A stretch of DNA of 64,000 nt from NCBI GenBank assembly GCA_963966185.1, contig CAWZYM010000196.1:431001-495000 (forward strand), given 5' to 3'. This DNA comes from Rhabditoides inermis (Eukaryota > Nematoda > Chromadorea > Rhabditida > Rhabditidae). Position numbers and translations under genes: made by a program. The notes beneath the pieces are model-generated. The model was given only the letters and a program-made list of their open reading frames with translations. It did not search any database and was not told the origin of the DNA. This document shows positions 34,063-46,105 of this stretch, piece by piece; positions within the stretch are counted from its first letter, which is position 1; each line of letters begins with the position of its first letter.

Positions 34063-34745
34063 GATCACTAAAACGGTGATAAGAGTCGCGTGGTGTGGCA
34101 AGCTTTCCCCAAAACTGCACAAATGCTAACCTGCCGAAACTGGGATAGCAAATCGATATAGACCAAATTCGCACAAAAGATGAAATGCAGCGCAAAACTA
34201 TCCACTGCAAGAATGAACAGCAGTTCGATCAAGGATACACTGCACCCAAACAGCGATAAGAATCGCAGAGCAAACAACACAAACAACAAACAAACAAGTC
34301 ATCAATGGCGTGATGCGATCGAACCATCTCGAAACACCCAACTTTCGCAGCGACCTGACAACCAATATCGCTCGATCGGCCAGCAAAATAAACGGGCGAG
34401 CACACCCAAAATACGTGTAGACTGGCAACAAGCGAGAGCGCGCAGAAACAGAGCAAGCCTTGGGTGAGAGACGCAGAAGAGTGCACAGAACGAGCACAAT
34501 GCCGAAAACAGTAGATATAAATTTATAAAAGGTCATAACGTGTACAACACATCCAATCACTTCAGATCACAAATATAGTTTATTCCAAAAATAAAATGAC
34601 CGTAAGTGCGGAGCGGAAATCACTCCAATACAAATGCACACACAAGACACTCTCATACATATCTCTCTAGTACCCCTAATCTACACATGGCGCGACATTT
34701 GGTAGGAGAGGATCAATCAATCGATAAATCGATAATGGGCGGGGC
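33699..34745. other. Intergenic between acyl-CoA dehydrogenase and fbp-1
   Basis: About 1 kb between two genes on the same strand, too long for a typical nematode operon. It holds a (GA)n tract at 33986-34060 and the polyadenylation signal of the dehydrogenase (AATAAA on the minus strand, 34584-34579). Nothing else is supported. Confidence 0.6.
34579..34584 (-). terminator. Polyadenylation signal of the acyl-CoA dehydrogenase gene
   Basis: AATAAA on the minus strand, 162 nt after the stop codon. Confidence 0.65.
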
Positions 34746-34941
34746 TTAGGCCTTCATCTTGAACTCAGAGTCTATGAGCTTGGCGATAGTGTTGAGCTGG
34801 ATGTTAGAGGTACCCTCGTAGATGGTTCCTGAAATCAATCCACCATTACCCTCTCTTCCTCTTCCTCCTCTCTCTCTCTCTCACTCTCTCTTCCTCTCTC
34901 TCTTTCTTCCTCATTTTCCCTTCCTCTCTCCTTCCTTCCTT

Positions 34942-34984
<43 letters not shown>

Positions 34985-35028
34985 TCCTCTATCTCTCTCT
35001 TTCTCATTTTCCCTCCCTCTCTCCTTCC

Positions 35029-35073
<45 letters not shown>

Positions 35074-38000
35074 TTCTTTCCCTTTCTTCTACCCCCCCCC
35101 TCTCTCTCCCTCCAATCCTCCTTCCCCTCCCCACCCACCAATCTTGCAGTCCCTGAAGTACTTCTCCACCGGGAACTCCTTCGAGAATCCCACACCGCCC
35201 ATCCACTCAATGCACTGAAATGGCTCCGATCAGAAGTGAATCTAATCTCCTGACCCATCCAAACCAGAAACTCGAATTACACAAGAAAGTGAGGTGATTA
35301 GAAAATTACGGGTGACAACGACTTGCCTTTTCCCACTGCCCTTTTTCGACCACATTATAAACGTAACCAATCCCCCCTCCCCCACCTTGCTGGTGCACTT
35401 GGTGGCCACGTTCGAGGCGTACAGCTTGGCCATCGCAGCCTCCTTGACGAACGGGATGCCGTTGTCCTGCAAAGCAGAGCGATAGCCACGTTTTTATACA
35501 AAGTGAATAATAAATAGAGTATAATAAATTACATCTTCTGTCTAGATTTCAATACTTCTCAAACAGGAGATCACACAAATTAACAGAGTTTAATATTGAT
35601 CAATAAATCAACCCCCCTCTGCTAGAGAACGACGAGAGACAACGTGAGTAAAGCGAGTACATACACCCTCAATCAATCAATACCCCCGCGGCTAGAGATC
35701 GACGAGAGACAAGGCGAATGTAGAGAGTGCAGACATACCTTCATGCGGGCGGCGTTGTAGACGAGCAGTTTGGCGGCCAGAATCTCCATGGCCACGTCCG
35801 ACACTTGGTGCTGCATGCCCTGCACACAGACGAGGCATCATTGCAATATTCAACGAGAAAATTATTTTTTTTCTATTCTATTATTTTTATTATTTCTATA
35901 GTCTTTCTATATGTCTATAATATTTCTATTATTTCTATATTAATTTATTCTTCATAGACTCGTCTCGATCCTCTTTCCAACCTCTTCGCAAAGAAAGAAA
36001 AATCATTCTTTACACTTTACTACATCCCAATGTTTTCACCGTTCGTTTTTTTTAATCGAAATCGTTTCCGTTTCCCTTTTTTTTTTCAGATATAAAAAAG
36101 TTTCGAAAGAGTTCATATGGTATGTACTGGCACTATATTACTGCAGCTCGTCATATACGGAACACGAGAAAAACACGTTTCAAGCGTTGACAAGAACTGT
36201 CGAAAACCACCAATGTCAATGAAAAGATCACTCTTCCAAAGCACCAAAAATACGCCCCAATCGAATACCAAATCCATTGCAAACCACAACGCACTAATCG
36301 CTAGATAAATCCGATTTGCTTAACCTCGACTTCTGACCAAATACAACCGATTACTCGATGATTGCACATTTCTCTCGTCAAATGAGAGCTATTGCAAGAC
36401 ACAGTCCCCCATTCCACCTGAAAGTCGAGCCTTGCAACCCTTGCACAAACACAGGCAATCTTTCCATCCAAACCACAGACTCCACTTGGAAATCGAGCCT
36501 TGCAACTTGCAGCAACTCTTTCAACAATGCAAGCAGCCTTTCCACCCCCCCCCATCCCACCTGGAAGTCGATGAGCCTCGATCCGAACTGCTTCCTCTCC
36601 TGCAGGTAGGGGATGGTCGAGTCGAAGCAGCCCTCGGCGAGACCCAGCATCTGCGCCCCGATGCCAATGCGGCCAGCGTTCAGACACTCGATCGCGTACT
36701 TGTAGCCTGCAAGTAGATTGGTTTGGTACCAAACAAAGGAAAGAATAAATATTTGGACGTAGATTGACACTCGACTGTGGCCTGTAGAAGAGTAGAAGGC
36801 AATGTTCATATCCGCGTAATGAGACAACTTTTGAAAATTGAAAAAAAAACCTTTTCAACTATACGTTACACACAACTCACTCATCAACAATACGCCATTT
36901 TTAAACAATCTGTACTTCACAAAGTACGTGAAAATTCATTAGAACAGTCAACGTCTCCCCTCCACTCACCCCTACCTCTCTCTCTCTCTCCCTCCCTCTC
37001 TCTCTATCCCCCCTCTCTCTCTCTCTCTCTCTTCCCCCCCCACTCACCCCTGCCTCTCTCTCTCCCTCCCTCTCTATCCCCCCTCCCTCCTACTCACCCT
37101 TGCCGTACTCTCCCAGAATGGCCGACTTGTGCACGCGCACATTGTCAAAGTGCACGGGGCAGGTCGAAGAGGCGCGGATGCCCAGCTTGTCCTCCTGAAA
37201 AGCAATCACATATCTACTTTATCCATCTCACTGTCGGTCCCTGTGCCTCTACGAAACCAAACCTATCATCTCTCTCTCTCTCTTTCTCTTTCTCTCTTTC
37301 TCTCTCTCTCTCATAAGATCATTACTTATCCTTCTGCAACATAACACATCACATCAACCCACACGATGAAGTTTCTCTTTCTCTTCGTTCCCCATGTATA
37401 AACCACTTCATCTCTCCTCAATCAATAAATCAATGCTCCCAACCTTTTTCCCGACCGTCACTCCCTCCTGGTCTCTGTCGACGAGGAAGCACGTGATGCC
37501 CTTGTAGCCCGACGACGGGTCAGCGTTGGCAAACACCTGAAAAGGGGGAGAGATAATCAAAGTGGTGATCAGGTACGATTCTTCATCAAACTTGTATAGC
37601 TTTACCATGATCACTCATAACTCATCTAGACTGTTTCTTCAATCTATCACATTCATTTCATTGTTCTCCAAATCTCTCTCTTTCTCTCTCTCTCTCTATC
37701 TCTCTCTCTCTCTCTCCGTCTCCCCTACGTGACAAGTGCGAGACAGACCCATGACCGCTCCGACTAGTGGCCGCTTGCGCATGGCTACATCAATCAGACG
37801 CGAGCCGGCAACAGCCTAGCCAGCCCCGCCCCTTAATGATCAGTGAAGTGTGGAGTGTGAGGTTACGTAGCAACGTGATCAAGCTAAAGTGATCGCACTC
37901 TGTACACTACGTCTCAGATCAGATCAGATAAACCAAGCTGTCGTGGTCTTCTGTTCTTTCTGATAATTCTTTCTGACAATTTCAGACAGTTTGAGTTTCC

Positions 38001-40374
38001 AGATGTCCGAAACTCCAATCACCCAAACTCTATGAAAGATGGAACCACGCAACCAGTTGGATTATCAGATTTCCAAAGTCTCCCCATACTCACGAGGAAG
38101 AAGCTGGCGTGGCCGGCGTTGGTGATCCACATCTTGCTGCCAGAGATGAGGAAGTCGTCGCCGTCCTGAAACAAACAACCGTAAATCAATATATCGATTA
38201 GACAATCAATCAGACAATCAACACATTAACACATATCCACTAGACTGATCTGTGCCTAATTAATGTGTCTACACTACAGAGACCATCAACGACTCATTAC
38301 ACAAACTAAAACTTTCGAAAACTACTCCAATCATTGAAACATACATCACACAGTTCAAATCGCAATGCACAAACTACAAATACAATCACCATACCTTCTT
38401 GGCAGTGGTCTTCATGGCGAAGGCATCGGATCCAGACGAGGTTTCCGACAGGCAGAAAGAGCCAATCTGAAAGACACCAATCAAAACACCATCTCAACTC
38501 GTCAAAGCATAATCCACTACCTCTCCTACCCACTACATGGCACATCTCTCTCTTCCCACTCCTCTGCCTCTCTTCCCACTCCTCTATTACATACGCTCAA
38601 CAGGTGCATGTCAAACACTTCTACTACCCTGCTCCTCTTCCCCTCACCCCCCGCCCCCCTTTACCCAGTCAAAAGCAGAAACAGCTCTTCTCCTTCCCCG
38701 CCCTTCTTATTCGCTCAGAACTGTTACTACCCCCCCCCCCCCTCTCTGTCAGTGCCCTCCTTCCTTCCCCCTAACATCCGCTCAATCAGCACATTGCACA
38801 GCTTCTACTTCCGACTTTCCATACACCTACTCCTTCTCCTCCCCCCTCTCACCCAGTCGGTGCAGGCCCTGCTCAGATACTTCTGCTTCTGCTCCTCGTT
38901 GCCGTGCTGGATGATGAGGGGGGTGACCAGCGTGTTCTGCACGTCCACAAAGACCGAGACAGAGGCGTCAACCTGTGAGAGATCGAATCTCTCTCTCTCT
39001 CTCTCTGCCTCTCTCTCATTCTCTCTCTCTCTCCCTCCCTCCCCCCTTCCTCTCTCCCCCCTCCTCCCTCTCCCCACCTTGGCCAGCTCCTCGATAACCA
39101 GCACCGAGTCGAAAAAGTGCGACTGCGAGCCGCCATACTTCTCCTCAATCTCAATGCCCATCAGCTGAAATAGAGGCAATGTGAAATGAGTAAAGTCTAC
39201 AACATCCCCTCCTCATCCCGTTCTCTACACACACACTGATCACTTACCTCCCCACCCGACCACTAGAAATAACAAAATCCCAAATCACCGATCGCTAGCC
39301 GAATCCACACACTCATACGCGCTACTGTAAAAGTAAAGGTATGGTGAATCAATCAAGGTATAGTCAGTGTTCCCTGTCCAAGTCCACTCCCCCCCCCCTC
39401 CTCACCCCGTTCTCGAACACGCCAGTCAGCACGCTCTGGTGCATCTGCGACTTGTCGTCCATCTCCCTCACGAGGGGCTTGATCACGTTCTGCGAGAAAC
39501 GACGCACTGCAAACAAGGCAATCTTCAACATAGCACCAAAACTTCACACGCACAATCAATCCACTCTGCCCAGTCCCCCATACTGTTCCCACTTGCAGAC
39601 ATCACGTCATACTCGCAATACAAACACCCCCTCTGCTCACCAGTGTCCGTCAGCTGGAGCTCGTGCTCGGATAGCTGTGTGACGGGCGGCGGCGCGGCGC
39701 CCTCCGGGTCGTGGCGCGGCTTAGCGGCGCCTGCAACATCAGATTCAAATCAAATCAAATCATTTATACCGGACTCGCATCATATGATAAAGTGTTTAGC
39801 TTTCAAGGTGATCGGGAGGAATTTTTCTAGGCAAAAGGCAACATCAGATTGAATCAAAGTTTTCACTATCCAGAATCTCTATACACAATCTTTCAGTTCG
39901 CAACCAAACATTTACGAGTAGTTCCCCCCCCCCCAAAAAAAGAAAAGAGGCAAACCCCACTCCACCTACAGTGAACCTAGCCAAAATACGTTTCGCATCC
40001 GCTACATAAAAAAATTAAAGAGCCATCCAGCGGTAATAAGAACAAATTGAGATTCAAGATGCACGGAAAACATCGCGGACACACTAACGCCTACACACCA
40101 AAGATATACCACTCTTACAAATGACTTCGCAAAGCAACCAAACAGCTCGAGGAGCGTTACCACTCATGGTCGTGCCACTGTTTCCCACATGCCCACGACC
40201 CACCTCCGCTGAGATCACGATGTGTTCCCAAGGTTCTTGCGAACAGTTCAACCATGACGAGTAACTAGTAACCACTAGCTTATACCAGTAACACCCACCT
40301 CCACTCAGAAGTCCGCGGGCGGCGACGCGGATCGTCGACGACGACGACGAGGGACGGAGCACCGACGGCAGCAT
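34746..40374 (-). CDS. ACADSB: Short/branched-chain acyl-CoA dehydrogenase, mitochondrial
   Basis: This flavoenzyme of the mitochondrial matrix oxidises 2-methyl-branched and short acyl-CoAs in isoleucine catabolism. Fourteen exons join in phase to 424 residues: 40374-40299, 39730-39641, 39506-39406, 39164-39078, 38972-38853, 38466-38395, 38165-38094, 37536-37444, 37194-37098, 36706-36561, 35819-35739, 35466-35386, 35214-35139 and 34828-34746. A Ser/Arg-rich N-terminus ([20 protein letters not shown]) looks like a mitochondrial transit peptide. FAD and acyl-CoA contact segments follow: [45 protein letters not shown] and [19 protein letters not shown]. The catalytic glutamate is in [10 protein letters not shown] near the C-terminus. 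Order and length match the ACADSB subfamily closely. CT microsatellites fill introns near 34865, 36965, 37265, 37675 and 38990. It lies upstream of fbp-1 on the same strand. Confidence 0.96.
34865..35105. repeat. CT-rich microsatellite in dehydrogenase intron
   Basis: A long interrupted (CT)n tract with CTTCCTTC blocks between the last two exons. Confidence 0.9.
36960..37090. repeat. CT-rich microsatellite in dehydrogenase intron
   Basis: Interrupted (CT)n with CCCCACTCACCCCTGCC duplicated; similar shorter tracts lie at 37269-37312 and 37673-37720. Confidence 0.9.
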
Positions 40375-40376
40375 GG

Positions 40377-40382
40377 CTGGAA
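40377..40382 (-). promoter_or_regulatory. Probable spliced-leader acceptor of the dehydrogenase gene
   Basis: On the minus strand TTCCAG ends two bases before the ATG, consistent with trans-splicing of a leader. Confidence 0.45.
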
Positions 40383-42069
40383 CGGGGAAATGACAGAGGT
40401 GAGAAGGAGGAGGGCGCGAGAAGTGCGAGAAAATGATCAGATGAGGAAAAGATAGGTAAATGGACCGAAAACCGAAACTTCTCGGAAAATGACCGGGTAG
40501 ACAGGGAGGGCGGAGGGAAATGAATAATGAATCGCGTATCTTCTCGACTTCCATGTCATCGCGCAAAACACACGCGGAAACAAAAGTTCATTCGAATAAA
40601 AAGGAAGTGATTCCCCGCAACACAGCACGCAGCACACAAAAACACACGCGAAACTGGCCGGGTGGAATCGGGGGAATCGTGGGCGATGGGGTCAGCTCTA
40701 ATATAAGACCACTTCCAACTGACAAGAGATAAGACGCCACCATTGATAGGCAACATTAGCCCTGCAGTTCCATGATAGCACAGCAATCGGAACAAACAGC
40801 TCGGATCAATCACGAAAGATGAGAAGAGAACGCAAAGCTGCGAGATCAACCGACGGGACCCGCCCCTTGTCTCTCTCTCTCTCTCCATCTCTCGTGATCA
40901 ATACATCAGAGAACGGTCAAAGATTCAAGGGAAACTTCAGAGCGCTCACTACTCTCTCACCACTGATACAGTGCACAAACAAATGGATACTGTAATAACT
41001 CAAAAGTTCACATCGCCAGGTATCGAACGGAGAGCCAGTTTCTGGGCCACAACAACTCGTCAACAACTTCAGTTTAACCATTTTATTCGACATTAACCAA
41101 TTATACCAAAATGCACATCAAAATATCCACTTGCAAACATAGTAAAAATAGAGAGCGATAAACGTAAAAAAGAGACACGACTTGTATGGGAGAGCTTGAA
41201 TGAATAAGTTGAATTCTCATTGAACGGTACACACTTTCACACACTTTGAGGGCATTTGAGATGAATCCGGAAGAAACACACTGACTATTGCAACACAATT
41301 ACATCCGAGTAGTCATACAACATATACCAAAAAGACATAATAAAGATACGATACCGACATATAGGAGAGAGACAGAGATATCCAGCACAGTATAGCCATG
41401 TTACACACTTACACACAATATACGAAAACATATATGCAATCAGATACACCATTCAAATCAATCAATCGATTGGACACACGCGCTGACGAGCCAGAGTTCA
41501 GGATGAATGAATCAAGTGGAGACACATACACACACCAATCAATCAATCAATAAAATCAATGGATGGATGAGGATGATACTCTCAATAGACCGTACTCGAG
41601 ATGTGTGGAGAGAGAGAGAGAACTAATCGATACACGCAGCGACGGCACAAGCAATGTAGTGTAGATGAGATGAGTAGTCGAATGAACATCGGTCAAGTAC
41701 CCTATACTGACTCGCAGCAGTGAGAGACAGGGAGGCACGGCTGCCGTCACGCCGCGCTGCCGCGCCGTCTCGCAGAAACGGCACGGCGCGACGCCATGAC
41801 ACCGGCAGCATCACAGCACGGGTCGAGTTGGTGCACGTAGAAAGTAGAGGGGAAGCAATGGGGGGAAGAGTGGGACGACACGCACCAAAGACTAGGCAGG
41901 CGCGCGACCGGGGCTGAAACAACATATCCTTATCATCAATCATCAACGTCTCCTATCCAACATGTACTATTCGATTCAGAAAACACATTTGTTTTCATTC
42001 AAACTCCATACCACGACAATGCCCGGCCACCCTGCAACACCCTCGACGTACCTGGTCGCTGATCGCGCT
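40383..42069. other. Intergenic and 3'-UTR of the GW182-like gene
   Basis: About 1.7 kb between two genes on the same strand. A minus-strand AATAAA at about 41085 could end a long 3'-UTR of the GW182-like gene. A frame of about 107 codons at 41946-41623 has no supporting signals and is left out. Confidence 0.5.
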
Positions 42070-45000
42070 CTACTGGAGGAACGAGTAGTTGTACTCGTCT
42101 CCTCCTCCTCCAGCCCCTCCTCCTCCGCTCTGCGGGGGAGGCGGGGCGGGCGGGAGGCCGGCGCGCTCGCGCTCCTCCGACAGCGCCCGCCCAATCTTCT
42201 TCGACAGCTCCGACACCTCGATGCGCGCCGTCGTCACCTCGATGATCAGACGGTTGTGCTCCACCTGCAACAAGATGATCACGTCAATACAGAATCCAGT
42301 GACATTTCGATTCGGTATATGTTTCCGCTTTAATAATAATAACTCAGTCAGTACACCTGAAACGAACATACGTCATGCTAGTAGCTAGTGTAGCATTTAA
42401 ATTTGTTATTTACAAACACAATCACAGTGACAGGTGTACCCGCTATAATAATAATAACTCACTCAGTGTTACACCATACACCTGAATCAAACGATACTGA
42501 ACTATGGTCGTAATTTACTTGAATAATGATTCATTCAGTTCCAGATCCAGATTATGATTCTACATCAAAACGAAAACACACCGATCAATATGCACGAAAA
42601 AAATACGCTTCCCCCATTCATCATCCCATCCATCGTCTACAAGCACCAATCTTGCAGGTACGTTCTTTTGAAACCAGCCACATCTATCACATCTACGAAA
42701 AATACTCTTCTGCGACAAGTAATTTGACTGATAACATATCATCACGTAATAATAGCATAACTCATATCACTACTAACAGTGAAGCCATAATTATTGACAT
42801 TAACCCTTGCCATACTGATACTCTCATTACGTATTCGAGACTAGGATAAACGATTGATTGATTGATCCCCCCGCACCATCTCCATACACTGACACTCGTA
42901 CACACCACTGCAAGCACACCGGCCCGGTTCAACTGCTCCTCCCCCTCGCTTACCTTCTGCACCTCGCTCATCCACCGCTGCGGGCTGCCGCTGCCGCTCT
43001 CCTCTCCCTCCGGCGGCTGCACACCCGACACCAGCTGCGACAGCTCCGCCTCCGCCTGCTCCAACGCTGGGATCTGCAACGAGTAGCGATCAAGCAACGA
43101 CTAATCAAATAATGCGTGTTACGAATAATATAAACCGGGATTTGCAACGCAAGAGTTTCTAATCACACCTCACTATACTACTTTCCTTCCCCAATCAAGA
43201 TTAATCAATCAATCAATTAATCAATCAATATCACCCACTTTGGCGAGCAGGGCGTTGATCTGGTTGATGATGGGCGGCGGCAGCGAGCGCTGCTGCAGAA
43301 TCGAAATGTCCAGGTAGTTCTGAAAAGCATAGGTAAAAATAGAATTTGAAAAACTTTGTGTACGTATTGATGCATCAAGCCACACCCCACTATACACTCG
43401 CTGTGGAACGTAAATCACACAATACACCACAACATCGAGGTTTCGAGATGAGATTGCGCCACACAACAGTTCTAACGTCTATACACATGAAATGAAACTC
43501 ATAAAATACAAAACTACCAACCTTCTCGACGGCTCTCCGCAGCTGCTCAGCTATGGCCTCCGTGCTGCCCTGGCCAATCTGCCCGCCCTCGCCAAGCTAG
43601 AAACAAACACACCGTCAACCATACGCTTCGACAATGTCGTAAACATCGCAAAAGAAGTTTGTCAATAATCGGAGCTAAGTTCAACTTCCCACCAATACCC
43701 CAACTGGCAAGTGCTCAGTGGTCACAGATCATAGTGCTCCAACACGCGAACCCACCCCGTCAAACGCCCCTCCTCCTCCTCCTCCTCCTCCCGCAGCAGC
43801 CCCTGCCGCTCCTCCGGCGTGCGGCCACCAGGGAGTGCTCGAGCCTCCCTCGCCGCCGCCCCCAGTGCTCTCGCTGCTCCACTTGCCCGCACCGCTCGCC
43901 TCGTCTGCAAATACAGCAGCATGACACAAACTGACACGACAACCTCCCCTCTTCCTCCTAAGTGTTCATTTACACGGCAAGGGATGAGTAATAACGATAA
44001 AAGGCAAGCATGGAAAATATGTGGATAAACAAGGCTAACTGTAGGCCTAGGCTGACCAGTCGTCAACTCTTCTATTTCAAACAGTTCAATGCACTTAGTT
44101 ATTCGAATACCTACAATCTTCTACTTTGATCTACTCGTTCGCAGCAGTCTGCTGTGTGCAGTACTCACCCTTGACGGGATTGTTGGGGTCGTTGTCGGGC
44201 AGCTCTCCCCAGCCCGTCTCGACGATGGCCCTCTTCGGGGGGATGGGGAAGGGAACGCGCGGCTGACCGTCCTCGCCCTAGAACATACAAAAACAGTGTT
44301 ACACTCACGCACACTTGTACCATCAAATGTTTATACTATCAGAAACGATCGTATTTAAAATGCACCCTATACAAAAAATACGCACGCATGCATTGAATTG
44401 AAATGTTCCGAATTCTGCGTAAAGTACGCAACACTACACATACACATCAGTAAATACGTGTTGAAAACAATAGTCATTTTCAGTACGTGTAGAAATACGT
44501 ACAACCAACCATACGCTTCACCCTTTCCCCATAACAAAACAGTACTCCCGTACACTACAGTAGTCTACAGTAACCTACAGTACCCCTCGCCCCACCTTCT
44601 TCTGCGGGACGGGGCACTTGGAGAGGGCCTGCTCGAGGTCCTCCTCGTCGCCCTCGCTCACCGTCCAGTTCTTCACGGGGCGCTGGCCTGCAAGGACAAA
44701 TGTGCACTCAATACACCTCTCTCTCCCTCCTTTCTCTCTCTCTCTCTTCCTCCTTCCTCTCTCTTCCTCCTTTCTCTCTCCCTCCTTCCTCTCCCACCCC
44801 TCCCTCTCTCTCACCCCCTCTCCCCCCTCTCTCACCCCCTCTCTCTCTCCCTCTTCCCCCCACTCACAGGCCTTGTCGGGATCTCCCCAGATGGACACTC
44901 CCGTGTCCCTCTGCCACTTCTTCAGCTCCCCATTCGGATCGTGCCACATCAGGTCGTCGCCGCCGCCAGACACGCCATAGTCCTGCACAAATCAATACAA

Positions 45001-46071
45001 TCAATAAAATCATCTGAACGTCAACAAACATTCCTAAAAATATGGTGGCAGGAAGGTAGAATTTCATTACTGGAAGAGATCCACCTCCATGACAAATGTG
45101 CCTTTCCCCCGCCACTCACACTGCCGCCTGCCCCGCTGCCGCCTCCTCCTCCTCCGTACTTGCCCATGCCGCCGTCCATGCGGGGGTGTTGCTGCGGCAC
45201 AAAGTGTCCCATGGGCGGTCCGTATCCGTTGCCCCCTCTTCCCCCGCCTCCTCCTCCTCCTCCGCCCATCATCCCTCCTCCCATGCCGCCGTCCGGCTTC
45301 CACATCTGACCGCCCGCGCCCGGGGGCGGACCGCGCATGCCCATGCCCTGCAAACAACATGGTTGATACTGGTAATGTCAACTTCTTCTCTTTCAAGCAT
45401 ACGATCAACGATGGGATTGCCATGCTCCGACTCGAACCAACATCTCATAAAACTACATTGTATCAATGTATCCTTTAGGAGCTGCTCCCTCCCTCCCACT
45501 TACCGGCATGTCTATTGGCGGGGGCACGGTGACGTCGAAGCGGTGTGCGCCGCCGCGAGGCTGCATCATGCGAGGCGGGTAGCCGCCGCCAAACTCAACA
45601 CGAAACCATCATATGATATACTGACAGCCAAACTGCCAGATTGAGACCATGATATTCGATATATTCATCATGATAGGATTAAAGGGAGACACTGAAATCA
45701 TCCCACGTAAAATGTGCAACTACTAAACCGCAACCAAACTGAACACGAAATGGTGTGATGATGTGAAAAGATGATAATGATAATGAAATCATTCCGCGTT
45801 AAATACGCAACAAACAAGACAAAAACACTACCCCTTCAACTTTCCAGCAATATCATAGTCGACAAACAACAAAAAAATGTTTCCACCCCCACATCAAAAA
45901 CACCTCAATCAAAACCACCCTCAATTTGTAGATCCAACCAGTACCACCCAACCAACTACTACCAGAAGAAGAAGAAGAAGAAGAAGAAGAAGAAGAAGAA
46001 GAAGAAGAAGAAGAAGAAGAAGAAGAAGAAGAAGAAGAAGAAGAAGAAGAAGAAGAAGAAGAAGAAGAAGA

Positions 46072-46105
<34 letters not shown>

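Noticed and set aside
41623..41946. A 107-codon minus-strand frame downstream of the GW182-like stop
   Set aside because: No acceptor or donor connects it to the gene, and it lies where the 3'-UTR is expected.
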